Numbered from the stretch's first letter, positions 33,277 through 40,845 are shown. The stretch is 64,000 bases of DNA from Candidatus Limnocylindria bacterium (GCA_036523395.1 DATDEH010000102.1:1-64000); one strand, 5' to 3'. Translations and numbers: made by a program. The notes: a model not told the origin generated them from the sequence alone.

Positions 33277-33539
33277 GCGTCGCTTGCCACCGCTCGGTCG
33301 ACCCCCCGGATAGGGCGCGACAGTCAGGCCTGCGGTGCCGTCTTGTGGGCCCGAGCGAGTCCGCCCGATGAACGAAGCGTGGGTATCCGAACGTGTCGCG
33401 ATCCTTCAGTTCCTCCTGCCCATCGGCATCGTTTACCCGCCGTCACCTGGATGTTTAGCCCGCGTTTACCAAATAGATAGGTGGTCGGCCGACTAGTAGC
33501 CGCATCTGCGACAAAGCACACACGCAGGCGAGGAGCGGC

Positions 33540-33800
33540 ATGACGAGTCACGAAGGTCAAAGAGCAAGACCGGTCACGCGGCGGCAGCATGAAGTGCTTC
33601 GGCTGGTCGCTGAGGGCCTCTCGAATGAGGAGATCGCGTTTCGGCTGCAAATCACAGCCTCCGGTGTGAAGAAGCACTTGGAAGCACTGACGCGCCGATA
33701 CAACGTGACTGGCCGGACGGCGTTAGTGCGCGCGGCGATTGAGGCAGGCGACCTGGCGATAACGATTCGAACCAATGACGGAAAGGTCGGAGACACCTAG
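33540..33800 (+). CDS. Stand-alone LuxR-type HTH regulator
   Basis: An 86-residue LuxR_C HTH from ATG 33540: VTRRQHEVLRLVAEGL, then EEIAFRLQITASGVKKHLEAL and RRYNVTGRTALVRAAIEAGD. It is homologous to the E2 regulator at 23471-23704 over its whole length. The upstream region contains ACCTGGATGTTTAGC (33445-33459), nearly repeated in E5 at 38395-38411. It may belong to the control circuit of the elements. Confidence 0.85.
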   Translation: MTSHEGQRARPVTRRQHEVLRLVAEGLSNEEIAFRLQITASGVKKHLEALTRRYNVTGRTALVRAAIEAGDLAITIRTNDGKVGDT

Positions 33801-33949
33801 ACCCGACGCGCTCTGGATTCGGTCTCCATGACACTCGAGGTTGCGAGGGCTGAGCGCCGGGCAATGCAGGCTCGGTGGGATTCACGTCACTCGACAAATG
33901 TGACGCAGGTCATGCGGCTGATCCCTCGCCGACGGTATGACCACTGGCT

Positions 33950-34099
33950 ATGGAATTAATTACCGGACTTAGTGATGACGGCTCGCAGCCAGATCGGCCC
34001 GCCACCCTATCGGCCTTCGTGACACGGGAAGTACTCCGCAGGGTCGACGAAGACGTGTTCCATCGGTTGTTCTTTGATCGTTCCGGCGAAGAACGCTGA
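33950..34099 (+). CDS. Small hypothetical protein, 49 residues
   Basis: ATG 33950 opens a 49-codon frame, MELITGLSDDG followed by PATLSAFVTREVLRRVDEDVF, with an amphipathic helix and normal codon usage. It lies between the LuxR-type gene and the Replic_Relax gene in the same direction. No ribosome-binding site stands out. The rest of the 33801-34154 gap shows nothing. Confidence 0.35.
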   Translation: MELITGLSDDGSQPDRPATLSAFVTREVLRRVDEDVFHRLFFDRSGEER

Positions 34100-34154
34100 T
34101 TAGCCGGAATTGCTCACTAAGTCGACAAAGCTCGACCTGACTTCTGTCTCTCGA

Positions 34155-35153
34155 ATGAACCTGTCATTCGCTCGTCAGACCGAAGTCATCTCGCAGCTCG
34201 CCGGGTTTCGCTTTCTGACCCAGCCGCAGATCGACGAGTTCCTCTTCGCCGGGTCCTCGCTGACGGCACTCTCGCGACAGGTCATCGTTCGGCGGCTCCT
34301 GGTACGCCTCAAAAGGCAGGGCCTCGTCCAGATGACCCCGCGCGTCGTGGCTTCCGCCGGCGGCACCGCCCGCCTCGTGTACTTCCTCAGCGCCGCCGGC
34401 TACAACCGCGCCCGTGACGGGAACTCCGCGCTGCGGGCGGGCCGTCCGGGGATCCGCAGTAGCACCCTCATGGAGCACGGGCTGGCCTGCGCCGACGTCG
34501 CGCTCGCCTTCCGGCGCCTGGCGCGGTCGCGTCCTGGCCACGAGATCCTCGAATGGGAATGCGACTGGCAGGCCGCGGAGCGCCTGGGCTCGTCCGTCGT
34601 GGTCCCTGACGCGCATCTGTCCTATGCCACCGCAACCGACACGCTGGAAGCCTTCTTCGAGATCGATCGCGCGACGGAAGGCTCGAAGGTCTTCAAGCGC
34701 AAGGTCCGGCGCTATCTCGAACTCTACTGGTCCGGCGACTGGCGCCGGCACCTCAAGGAGTGGCCCATCATCTTCACCGTCACACCGAGCTCCACGCGCG
34801 CGAGGCTTCTTAAGCGCGTCACCGAGACCGTCCTCGACGCCCAAGGCGAGGGTGCGCGGATCTACCGCATGACCAAGTTCCGCTTCGCTACGCTCGACGA
34901 CGTCATCGCGCCAGAAGGACCGTTCGCAGAGATTTGGCACCGCGCCGGCGAGAGCGGGCTGCATGCGGGCTCCGGTCGGGTCGACTCCGTGACCAGACGC
35001 CTCGCGCCAGCCGTGCGCAGCCGCGCCGGTAGACTCGGCAGCGGCCTGCTGCCCGCCGGGAAGGATGAGCATGACCGGCGTACGCACCTTAACAACACAG
35101 ACATCGCGAGCAACTGGCACGCCCAGACCCACGAGGTGGGCCGAGATGCGTGA
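34155..35153 (+). CDS. Replic_Relax-family (replication-relaxation) protein
   Basis: A 332-residue protein from ATG 34155. The N-terminal winged helix reads AGFRFLTQPQIDEFLFAGSS, then RLLVRLKRQGLVQ. The core reads STLMEHGLACADVALAFRRL, WECDWQAAERLGSSVVVPDA, FFEIDRATEGSKVFKRKVRRY and WPIIFTVTPS. It is closely similar to the E5 protein and more distant from the E2 protein. The last ~45 residues include GLLPAGKDEHDRR, also found at the end of the unrelated E1 Rep. The stop overlaps the int3 start by 8 bp, exactly as Rep overlaps int1. Confidence 0.8.
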   Translation: MNLSFARQTEVISQLAGFRFLTQPQIDEFLFAGSSLTALSRQVIVRRLLVRLKRQGLVQMTPRVVASAGGTARLVYFLSAAGYNRARDGNSALRAGRPGIRSSTLMEHGLACADVALAFRRLARSRPGHEILEWECDWQAAERLGSSVVVPDAHLSYATATDTLEAFFEIDRATEGSKVFKRKVRRYLELYWSGDWRRHLKEWPIIFTVTPSSTRARLLKRVTETVLDAQGEGARIYRMTKFRFATLDDVIAPEGPFAEIWHRAGESGLHAGSGRVDSVTRRLAPAVRSRAGRLGSGLLPAGKDEHDRRTHLNNTDIASNWHAQTHEVGRDA

Positions 35154-36138
35154 CAGTCACGCACCTCTGGTCGAAACCATGGAGAGCTTTCTCGTGCACC
35201 GTCACGACCTCTCGCCAGCCACAGCGGCCAACTACCGCATCGCGATCGCAGCGTTCGCGAGCTGGTGCGAGCGGGTCCTCGGCCGTCCGGCCGAGATCGG
35301 CGACGTCGAGCCGGGCACCGTGGAGCAGTACCTGAGCGAACGCAAGAAGACCATCTCCGCACAGACCGCGCGCTCGGCCTGGGTCGCCCTCAGATCGGTG
35401 GCGCGGTTCCTCGCCGAGCAGCGGATCCATCACGACCAGGGTCAATCGATGCTCCGGCTCGTCCGAATGCCAAAGGTGAAGGACGAGAGCCGCCGCGCGC
35501 TCACCGACGACGAGATGTGGCATCTCATCGAACGCTCCGCCGAGAGCGAGAGCGGCAAACGCGACAGCGCCATCGTCTGGACGCTTCTCGGCTGCGGTCT
35601 CCGCAGGGAGGAGCTCGCCGGACTTCGCCTCGGCGACGTCGATCTCAGCGAGCGGCGTCTGCACATCAGAGCCGCGACGACCAAATCGGTCCACCCACGC
35701 GACGTCAACCTCCCCATCGAGAGCCTCAAAGCGCTCGACTCATATGTCGCAGACCACCGCAAAGGCGGCGACGACGCGCACGAACCGCTGTTCACCGACC
35801 GCCGCGGCAACGGCCTCACCGGCAATGCGGTCCGCAAGCTCTTCGAGCGCCTCGAGGCGCGCACCGGCATCCGCGGACTCTGCGCTCACATGCTGCGGCA
35901 CACGTGGGCGACGAACTTCCATCGCTCCCGGTCGGGCACGCGCTTCGATCTCATGGTCGAAGGCGGCTGGACCACCGGACGGATGGTGGAGCGATACACC
36001 AAGGCGCGGCCGTTCGAGGAACGTCGCAAGGCGCCCTCACCGTTCACCGCGTCGCGCGACGCGCGAAAAGAGAAGAGGCCGTCAGAGAAGCGGCCCTCAC
36101 AGAAGAGAAGCGCCCTGGACGAAAAGCGCATCGCGTAG
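35146..36138 (+). CDS. Tyrosine recombinase (integrase int3, subfamily alpha)
   Basis: A 330-residue integrase with the full catalytic set: Arg153 (GCGLRREE), His248/Arg251 (AHMLRHTWAT), Trp275 (EGGW) and Tyr284 (ERYTKA). It is close to int1 through its length (shared HHDxGxSxLRLVRxPKVKDE, TKSVHPRDV) and more distant from int2/int4. The C-terminal tail KEKRPSEKRPSQKR coincides with right-arm repeats. It ends 24 bp before att E. It is probably an active integrase that recombines tRNA-Glu 3' ends. Confidence 0.93.
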   Translation: MRDSHAPLVETMESFLVHRHDLSPATAANYRIAIAAFASWCERVLGRPAEIGDVEPGTVEQYLSERKKTISAQTARSAWVALRSVARFLAEQRIHHDQGQSMLRLVRMPKVKDESRRALTDDEMWHLIERSAESESGKRDSAIVWTLLGCGLRREELAGLRLGDVDLSERRLHIRAATTKSVHPRDVNLPIESLKALDSYVADHRKGGDDAHEPLFTDRRGNGLTGNAVRKLFERLEARTGIRGLCAHMLRHTWATNFHRSRSGTRFDLMVEGGWTTGRMVERYTKARPFEERRKAPSPFTASRDARKEKRPSEKRPSQKRSALDEKRIA

Positions 36139-36161
36139 AGAGCTAACAACGACGCGGGTCA

Positions 36162-36207
36162 GTAGCCCGGAGGGGATTCGAACCCCTGACCTCTTCCTTG
36201 AAAGGGA
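36162..36207. repeat. att E: 46-bp tRNA-Glu 3' half
   Basis: Identical core. The left flank ACGACGCGGGTCA is identical to that of att F. It is followed directly by GCGGGCCTAG, the class II left arm, closely matching the sequence after att B. Confidence 0.9.
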
Positions 36208-36588
36208 GCGGGCCTAGATAAGCGGCCCACGCGACGAAATACGAATGATTGACGCGCCGGACCGACCAACATCGCGCGTCTGGGAAGCGGCCCTCGCGGA
36301 CCTCGCGCAAAGGGAAGCGGCCATCGGATTCCGTCGCGATGAGAGCGCTCGATCAGCGGCCACGTACCTGCTCGAGGTCGAGAGGGATAAGAGATAAGGA
36401 CACCTGAAACGCGCCACGGTACTGCCTGCGACCGATCGTAAACGCACACGCATCGTCGAAGTGGGCACATATCTGCGGCCAAGCCCGACAGCGCGCGGTC
36501 CCGCGTTGTCGTACCCAGTGCCGCGGCGCAACCTTACGGATGGCCGGCGCGTGAGGCAGCAGCTCAGCCGAAACGCTCGGGCCCCGCC
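36208..36588. other. Gene-free left end of E5 with arm repeats
   Basis: Contains three AAGCGGCC-type repeats (36217, 36282, 36312) and a further CAGCGGCC near 36355. The rest shows no convincing coding frame. It ends at the minus-strand membrane protein gene. Confidence 0.55.
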
Positions 36589-37044
36589 TCAGTAACAGAT
36601 AAAGTCCGCGGGTTGGACGAAGCGTTGCATTGCAAGTGGCAGCCCATATGCGACAAACACGGTAGCGACAGCTAAAACAAGGGCAACTCGGCGCATTCGC
36701 GACGCACGTGGAAGTCGCAGCGCGCCAGCGAGCGCCAACAAGGAAACGAGCGGCCATCCCTGAGCGAAAAGGGCCGCGGCACCCGCGGAGCCAACGACTG
36801 CGGCAGTTCTATGTCGGTCGTCGTCTGACATAGCTGCCCATGCGAGCACGATGAATAGGATGAGAGTGATGACGATACCGGTCAGAACATCTGCGCGCAG
36901 TTGAAATCGCGGCCAACAATCTACTGTTACCAAGCGGAATGCGCCGACTAACAGAAGTGCTGCGACAAAGGCCGTAATCGCTCGCCCGACCCATGCGGGT
37001 CGGGCAAAGCGATTCGAGGGCATCGGATGCGCTGAGCTGCTCAT
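36589..37044 (-). CDS. Small polytopic membrane protein
   Basis: About 151 residues from ATG 37044, overlapping the upstream secreted-protein stop (ATGA). Four hydrophobic segments are visible: AITAFVAALLLVGAF, LTGIVITLILFIVLAWAAM, VVGSAGAAALFAQGWPLVSL and VALVLAVATVFVAYGL. No recognisable motif or family. Being translationally coupled to a secreted protein, it may be its immunity or export partner; this is inference only. Confidence 0.65.
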   Translation of the reverse strand: MSSSAHPMPSNRFARPAWVGRAITAFVAALLLVGAFRLVTVDCWPRFQLRADVLTGIVITLILFIVLAWAAMSDDDRHRTAAVVGSAGAAALFAQGWPLVSLLALAGALRLPRASRMRRVALVLAVATVFVAYGLPLAMQRFVQPADFICY

Positions 37045-37679
37045 ATGTAGTACGTCAACCTGGCGATCACTCTGCACGTTCTGCACACGTTTCCAACGTG
37101 CGAGTACTCGCTGTAACAGTTTCCGTTGTAGTAGCCATACGCCCAGATGGTCTTGTAGTGGTCGTACGATCCCCACCAGTAATAGTCAGCCGACGCATCC
37201 GCCTCGATAGTTGAAGCCGGTCCCGAAGCATAGGCGTATTCACTGAAGTTTGACGAGCTATACGGGCTACCTCCGGCGGTGTACGCCGATCCAAAGTGAT
37301 TGTTAAGAACCGCGGTCGACCCGTCGTAGTAGAACTCGATTGATTCCCTAAGCCTGGTCATGTCTGCGAGCCCGAGATCGTCCCACATGATGTTATCTGT
37401 GCGACATCCCCGGAGTGAGCTCGCCATGACCGCAGCGTTTCGCGGCCCGCCCGTCGGTGTGGCTGATGACTTTGTCTCACTAATGTGAATCTGACAGCGA
37501 CTATCGACCCAAGCGACCACTTCATGAACGCGAATAAGCCGACTCACTTCGAGAGAACCGTGGAGTGAGACGAAACACCCTGAACTTGATGCGGCATGCG
37601 CTGCATCGACCAAAACCGATGACAGCAGTAGCACGATTGCGACGGACATGACGGTCAAGCTACGCACTACGCCGGCCAT
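37041..37679 (-). CDS. Secreted aromatic-rich protein of unknown function
   Basis: A 212-residue protein with a clear signal peptide (SLTVMSVAIVLLLSSVLVDAAHA, cleavage near AHA-AS). The mature domain has six Cys and a Tyr/Ser/Gly-rich C-terminal half (FSEYAYASGP, DYYWWGSYDHYKTIWAYGYY). Composition and the EFYYDGST segment recall the E2 secreted protein, so both may belong to one cargo family. No catalytic motif is seen. The coupled membrane gene follows. Confidence 0.65.
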   Translation of the reverse strand: MAGVVRSLTVMSVAIVLLLSSVLVDAAHAASSSGCFVSLHGSLEVSRLIRVHEVVAWVDSRCQIHISETKSSATPTGGPRNAAVMASSLRGCRTDNIMWDDLGLADMTRLRESIEFYYDGSTAVLNNHFGSAYTAGGSPYSSSNFSEYAYASGPASTIEADASADYYWWGSYDHYKTIWAYGYYNGNCYSEYSHVGNVCRTCRVIARLTYYI

Positions 37680-38032
37680 GTGTTCACCTCAGTCGAGAAG
37701 ATTTGGGAGTGCTGCGGCACGTCGTGCTAAACAGACTCGCGTCGATAGGTCTCTAAGACTTTCGTCCGCCCGTCGAGATAGGGCGGCGTGCCCCGCGGTG
37801 CCGTTGGATCGTCGAGCAGCCCGCGTCCCACGCGTATCCCTTGGTCATGGTCCGTTGCCGGTCGCGCGGTGCTAAGCCAAGGAGGCGCATTGCTGTTCAG
37901 TTGAATACACTCACTCCACAATTGGGTCAACACACAATTCTGTAAAATTGCGCTCTCTCGTCTACCTACCCGGCCAGCAAGCGTCGCGACGCCCACGAAC
38001 GAACGCCTCCGACAATTGCGCGTCCAACGAGC
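37680..38032. other. Intergenic region of E5, no gene recognised
   Basis: The part near 37885-37965 is unusually AT-rich for this window (TTCAGTTGAATACACTC, ACACAATTCTGTAAAATT) and could hold promoters for the minus-strand secreted-protein operon. An 89-codon minus frame here has no protein-like features. Confidence 0.4.
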
Positions 38033-38360
38033 TCATTGCTTGACCTGCAGCGAAACGCGCCATCCCATGCCTCGAAGCGCGTGCGCGAGCTCGTCGTCTC
38101 TCGCCGGCCACTGCGCATCCGCGATGCCCGACAGAAGCGGCCGGTACGGCCCGCGCCGCGATTGGCGAAGAGCGACCCGGAAGAGCCAGCCGGCGAGGTT
38201 TTCGTCGTGTGCCGGCGGCCGGCTCCAGCCCTGCGAGAAATGCCTCGTGTAGAGCGTGACGGGCCGCGTCGCGATCCCGCAGACTGGCGAGCAGCGCCCG
38301 AAAGACGCGCGGCGCCTCTTCCCTGTAAACGCGCTCCCAGCGCTCCGCGGTTGGCGTGCG
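38033..38360 (-). pseudogene. Remnant of an ECF-like sigma factor
   Basis: One minus frame encodes ERWERVYREEAPRVFRALLA, then DAARHALHEAFLAGL, matching region 2 of the E4 sigma factor. After a frameshift near 38205-38215 a second frame continues with AHDENLAGWLFRVALRQSRR. Region 4 is missing; the frame ends at TGA 38033. So E5 once carried the same sigma cargo as E4 and has lost it by frameshift and deletion. Confidence 0.72.
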
Positions 38361-38756
38361 GGCCTTGATCCAACACCCAGTTAATGCAGCAAGTACCTGG
38401 AAATGTTTAGCGCTGGCAAGGTTCGCTCCCAGACACTACGGGAGGCTCACCGAGCGTTTCCGTGGTCCTGAGCTCGGGCCCGGCGACTTCGGACGACAGC
38501 CGCACTTGGTCACATTCTCAATGTGAAGTGCGCCACGGTGGCCGATGGGGTCGTTCCGGTACACCGCGAGGGTGCCGCCGACATTCCTCGTTAGCATCTT
38601 CGCCGCTGGGCTATTGGTATCGCCGTTGGGTGGGCGTTGGTCTCGGCCAACTGTCCGACCTCGACTTTCGTCCGATTCCTACGAGGTGCGACGCGTCCCT
38701 GGGGTGCTGAGTTTCTCGTTCGAGAGATCCTTCGTCGTCTCGTGTGAGAAAAGCCA
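38361..38756. other. Intergenic region of E5 upstream of Replic_Relax
   Basis: Contains ACCTGGAAATGTTTAGC (38395-38411), nearly the same as ACCTGGATGTTTAGC in E4 upstream of its LuxR-type genes. No intact LuxR-type gene is found here. Short plus-strand frames are Arg/Ser-rich and not convincing. Confidence 0.4.
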
Positions 38757-39629
38757 CTGATCACCGCCGGCCGGCGCGAGGCCGATGTCGTTCGGCTCCT
38801 CGCGCTCCACCGTTTCCTCACCCACCCTCAGATCGAGGAGTTCCTCTTCGCGGAGTCGACGCTCACGCCACGCTCCCGCCAAGTCGTCACGTGGCGGCTC
38901 TTGGGACGGCTCCAGCGCCAGGGCCTCGTGGCCGCCACGCCGCGCCAGAGTGGCGGTGCCGTCGCCGGCTCCACGCTCCCCGGTTACTTCCTCACGACGC
39001 CAGGGCTGCGGCTCGCGACGACGTTCTACCCGGACATTCCTTCGCGGCGGCCGGCGCGGCGTGCGCCGTTCCTCTTCGCCCACAGCGTGATGGCCGCCGA
39101 CGTCGAGCTCGCTTTCCGTCGGGCCACGCGCGGGAATCCCGGGCACGAGCTGGAGCTGTGGGAGTGCGACTGGCAGACCGCAATCAAGCTCGGGAGCAAA
39201 AAGCTGCTCCCCGACGCGCGCTTGGTCTATCGCCTGGGCAGGGCGCTGATCGATGCGTTCGTCGAAGTCGATCTGGGAACCGAGGGAACGCGCTTCTTCG
39301 CCGGCAAGATCGACCGCTACATCTCGGCCCGCTACGACGGCGATTGGCGCGCCCAGCTGCCGCGCTGGCCGATGACCCTCACTATCACACCCACCGCGGC
39401 GCGCGCCGCGGCGCTCTGGGATGCGACGACGGTGCGACTTAAGGAGCACCCGTGGTCCTCGGGCGGGTTGGTGTTCAAGTTCTGTGCGATCGACGCGCTT
39501 CTGGGCGAATCCGGAGTCCTCGGCGCTCGCTGGCGCGTCGCCGGGAACAAGGAGTCGTCGCTGTTCGCAAGTCCAGAGCAGCTTGCGGCGGCGAGTCCAG
39601 AGCAGCTCGCGGCGGCGCCGGGTGCGTAG
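38757..39629 (+). CDS. Replic_Relax-family protein, start codon unclear
   Basis: About 290 residues. The frame from CTG 38757 reads LALHRFLTHPQIEEFLFAES, then RLLGRLQRQGLVAATP, aligning with the E4 homologue from its N-terminus. The core reads AHSVMAADVELAFRRATRG, LWECDWQTAIKLGSKKLLPD, AFVEVDLGTEGTRFFAGKIDRY and WPMTLTITPT. The frame has no ATG or GTG upstream of the conserved part. The first TTG (38901) would remove the winged helix. The real start may be CTG or has been mutated. The C-terminus has a duplicated SPEQLAAA repeat. It precedes int4 by ~90 bp. Confidence 0.72.
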   Translation: MITAGRREADVVRLLALHRFLTHPQIEEFLFAESTLTPRSRQVVTWRLLGRLQRQGLVAATPRQSGGAVAGSTLPGYFLTTPGLRLATTFYPDIPSRRPARRAPFLFAHSVMAADVELAFRRATRGNPGHELELWECDWQTAIKLGSKKLLPDARLVYRLGRALIDAFVEVDLGTEGTRFFAGKIDRYISARYDGDWRAQLPRWPMTLTITPTAARAAALWDATTVRLKEHPWSSGGLVFKFCAIDALLGESGVLGARWRVAGNKESSLFASPEQLAAASPEQLAAAPGA

Positions 39630-39718
39630 CGCGACTTTGTTGAGACGCGTTCGCGCAGTCACGCTTGTGACCGCGAGTAGTGTTCTCCGCGGTCGGTCCG
39701 GCGCGGGGAGAAGAACAG

Positions 39719-40747
39719 ATGAAATCCCGCGCAGCAGTGCTCAGGTGGTCGGCCTTGCGTGACAAGAAGGCCGACCTCAAGGAGGTCACAGAGAGCTTCT
39801 TGGTCCACCGCCACGACCTATCTCAGGCAACGCAAACCAATTACCGGCTGCAGTTCCGGCTTTATGACGGCTGGGTCGCGGCACAGCTCGGCCGGCCCAC
39901 GCGCGTCGAAGACGTTGAACCGGGCACGGTCAACGCGTATCTCGAACACCGACGAACGATGGTCTCCACACAGTCCGCGCACGCCGCGTGGAAGGCGCTG
40001 CGCTCGCTCGCGACGTTCCTCGCCGAGCGCAGGATCCTCGCGGACCGCGGCGGAAGCGTCCTGCAGCACATCCGCGCACCACGCATCAAGGACGAGGCGC
40101 GTCGCGCACTCACCGACGACGAGCTGCTTCGGCTCCTCACGCACGCCGGACAAGGCGAGACGGGTCAACGCGACCGCGCCATCGTCATGACGCTGCTCGT
40201 GTGCGGCATCCGCCGGGGCGAGCTCTGCGGTCTTCGGCTCGGCGACGTCGACCTGCGCGAGCGCTGTCTCCACGTCCGCGCCGCGACGAGCAAGTCCGGC
40301 GAAGCCCGCGACGTCACGCTCCACCTCGAGGCCGCGAAGGAGCTCGACAGGTACATCAACGACATCCGCGAGGGCGACACCGTTCCGGACGCGCCGCTCT
40401 TCACCGATCGCTCCGGTCACGCGCTCACCGGCAACGCGGTCCGCAAGCTCTTCGATCGGCTCAAGGTGAGCACCGGCATCGACGATCTCTGCGCGCACAT
40501 GCTCCGCCACACCTGGGCGACGAACTACCACCGCTCGGCGAGCGGCAGCCGCTTCGACCTGCAGGCCGAAGGCGGATGGCGCACCGGACGGATGGTCGAG
40601 CGATACACCAAGAGCCGGCCGTTCGAAGAGCGACGACGCGGACCGTCGCCGCTCACCGCGTTCCGCGAAGCGACGAAAGGAAAGCGGCCTACGGGGAAGC
40701 GGCCGCCACAACAGGGAAGGGGCCTGACCGAAATACGCACGGCGTAA
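39719..40747 (+). CDS. Tyrosine recombinase (integrase int4, subfamily beta)
   Basis: A 342-residue integrase from ATG 39719, with GGGGAGAAG 9 bp upstream. Catalytic residues are Arg165 (VCGIRRGE), His260/Arg263 (AHMLRHTWAT), Trp287 (EGGW) and Tyr296 (ERYTKS). All are intact. It is nearly the same sequence as frameshifted int2. Its tail includes KRPTGKRPPQQ encoded by the right-arm repeats. It ends 23 bp before the intact tRNA-Glu. Being next to the reconstituted tRNA, E5 is a candidate for the most recent or still mobile insertion. Confidence 0.93.
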   Translation: MKSRAAVLRWSALRDKKADLKEVTESFLVHRHDLSQATQTNYRLQFRLYDGWVAAQLGRPTRVEDVEPGTVNAYLEHRRTMVSTQSAHAAWKALRSLATFLAERRILADRGGSVLQHIRAPRIKDEARRALTDDELLRLLTHAGQGETGQRDRAIVMTLLVCGIRRGELCGLRLGDVDLRERCLHVRAATSKSGEARDVTLHLEAAKELDRYINDIREGDTVPDAPLFTDRSGHALTGNAVRKLFDRLKVSTGIDDLCAHMLRHTWATNYHRSASGSRFDLQAEGGWRTGRMVERYTKSRPFEERRRGPSPLTAFREATKGKRPTGKRPPQQGRGLTEIRTA

Positions 40748-40770
40748 GAACTGAATAACGACGCGGGTCA

Positions 40771-40816
40771 GTAGCCCGGAGGGGATTCGAACCCCTGACC
40801 TCTTCCTTGAAAGGGA
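40771..40816. repeat. att F: att core within the intact tRNA-Glu
   Basis: The 46-bp core shared with att A-E lies in the tRNA 3' half from anticodon loop to the end plus two bases. Left flank ACGACGCGGGTCA as at att E. Right of the core the sequence is the tRNA 5' half instead of an element left arm, so this is the chromosome-proximal end of the array. Confidence 0.9.
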
Positions 40817-40845
40817 AGCGCCCTGGACCACTAGGCGACCGGGCC
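40772..40845 (-). tRNA. tRNA-Glu (anticodon UUC), integration target of the array
   Basis: Reading the minus strand, acceptor GGCCCGG pairs with CCGGGCT. The anticodon stem-loop CTTCC-CTTTCAA-GGAAG gives anticodon TTC, the T-arm has GGTTCGAATCC, and the discriminator is A. No CCA is encoded. The 3' 46 bp (40771-40816) are repeated as att A-E. Only this copy has the complete 5' half. It overlaps the end of the minus-strand GGDEF-like pseudogene by 15 bp. Confidence 0.93.

Larger units (their letters stand above)
29184..36161. mobile_element. Integrative element E4 of the tRNA-Glu array
   Basis: Bounded by att D and att E, ~7.0 kb, the largest element. Class I left arm: GAGAAGCGGCC at 29239-29249 and GATAAGCGGCC at 29304-29314. 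Cargo is a secreted subtilase, an anti-sigma propeller protein, a sigma factor and two LuxR-type regulators. The replication/integration module is Replic_Relax plus intact int3. The right arm has GAGAAGCGGCC at 36085-36095. It appears complete. Confidence 0.82.
36162..40770. mobile_element. Integrative element E5 of the tRNA-Glu array
   Basis: Bounded by att E and the intact tRNA-Glu (att F), ~4.6 kb. Class II left arm: GATAAGCGGCC 36217-36227, GGGAAGCGGCC 36282-36292 and 36312-36322. Contents are membrane and secreted proteins, a sigma-factor remnant, Replic_Relax and intact int4. The right arm has GGAAAGCGGCC 40679-40689 and GGGAAGCGGCC 40694-40704. It is adjacent to the reconstituted tRNA, as expected when an element inserts at the tRNA end. 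Confidence 0.82.

Noticed and set aside
18273-36207. Five additional tRNA-Glu genes at att A-E
   Set aside because: Each copy has only the 3' half; the 5' half is replaced by element sequence, so no cloverleaf forms.
22230-40710. AAGCGGCC repeats as a CRISPR-like or REP array
   Set aside because: Spacing is irregular, units are 8-11 bp, and they cluster only around att sites and the integrase 3' ends. Integrase arm sites explain them better.
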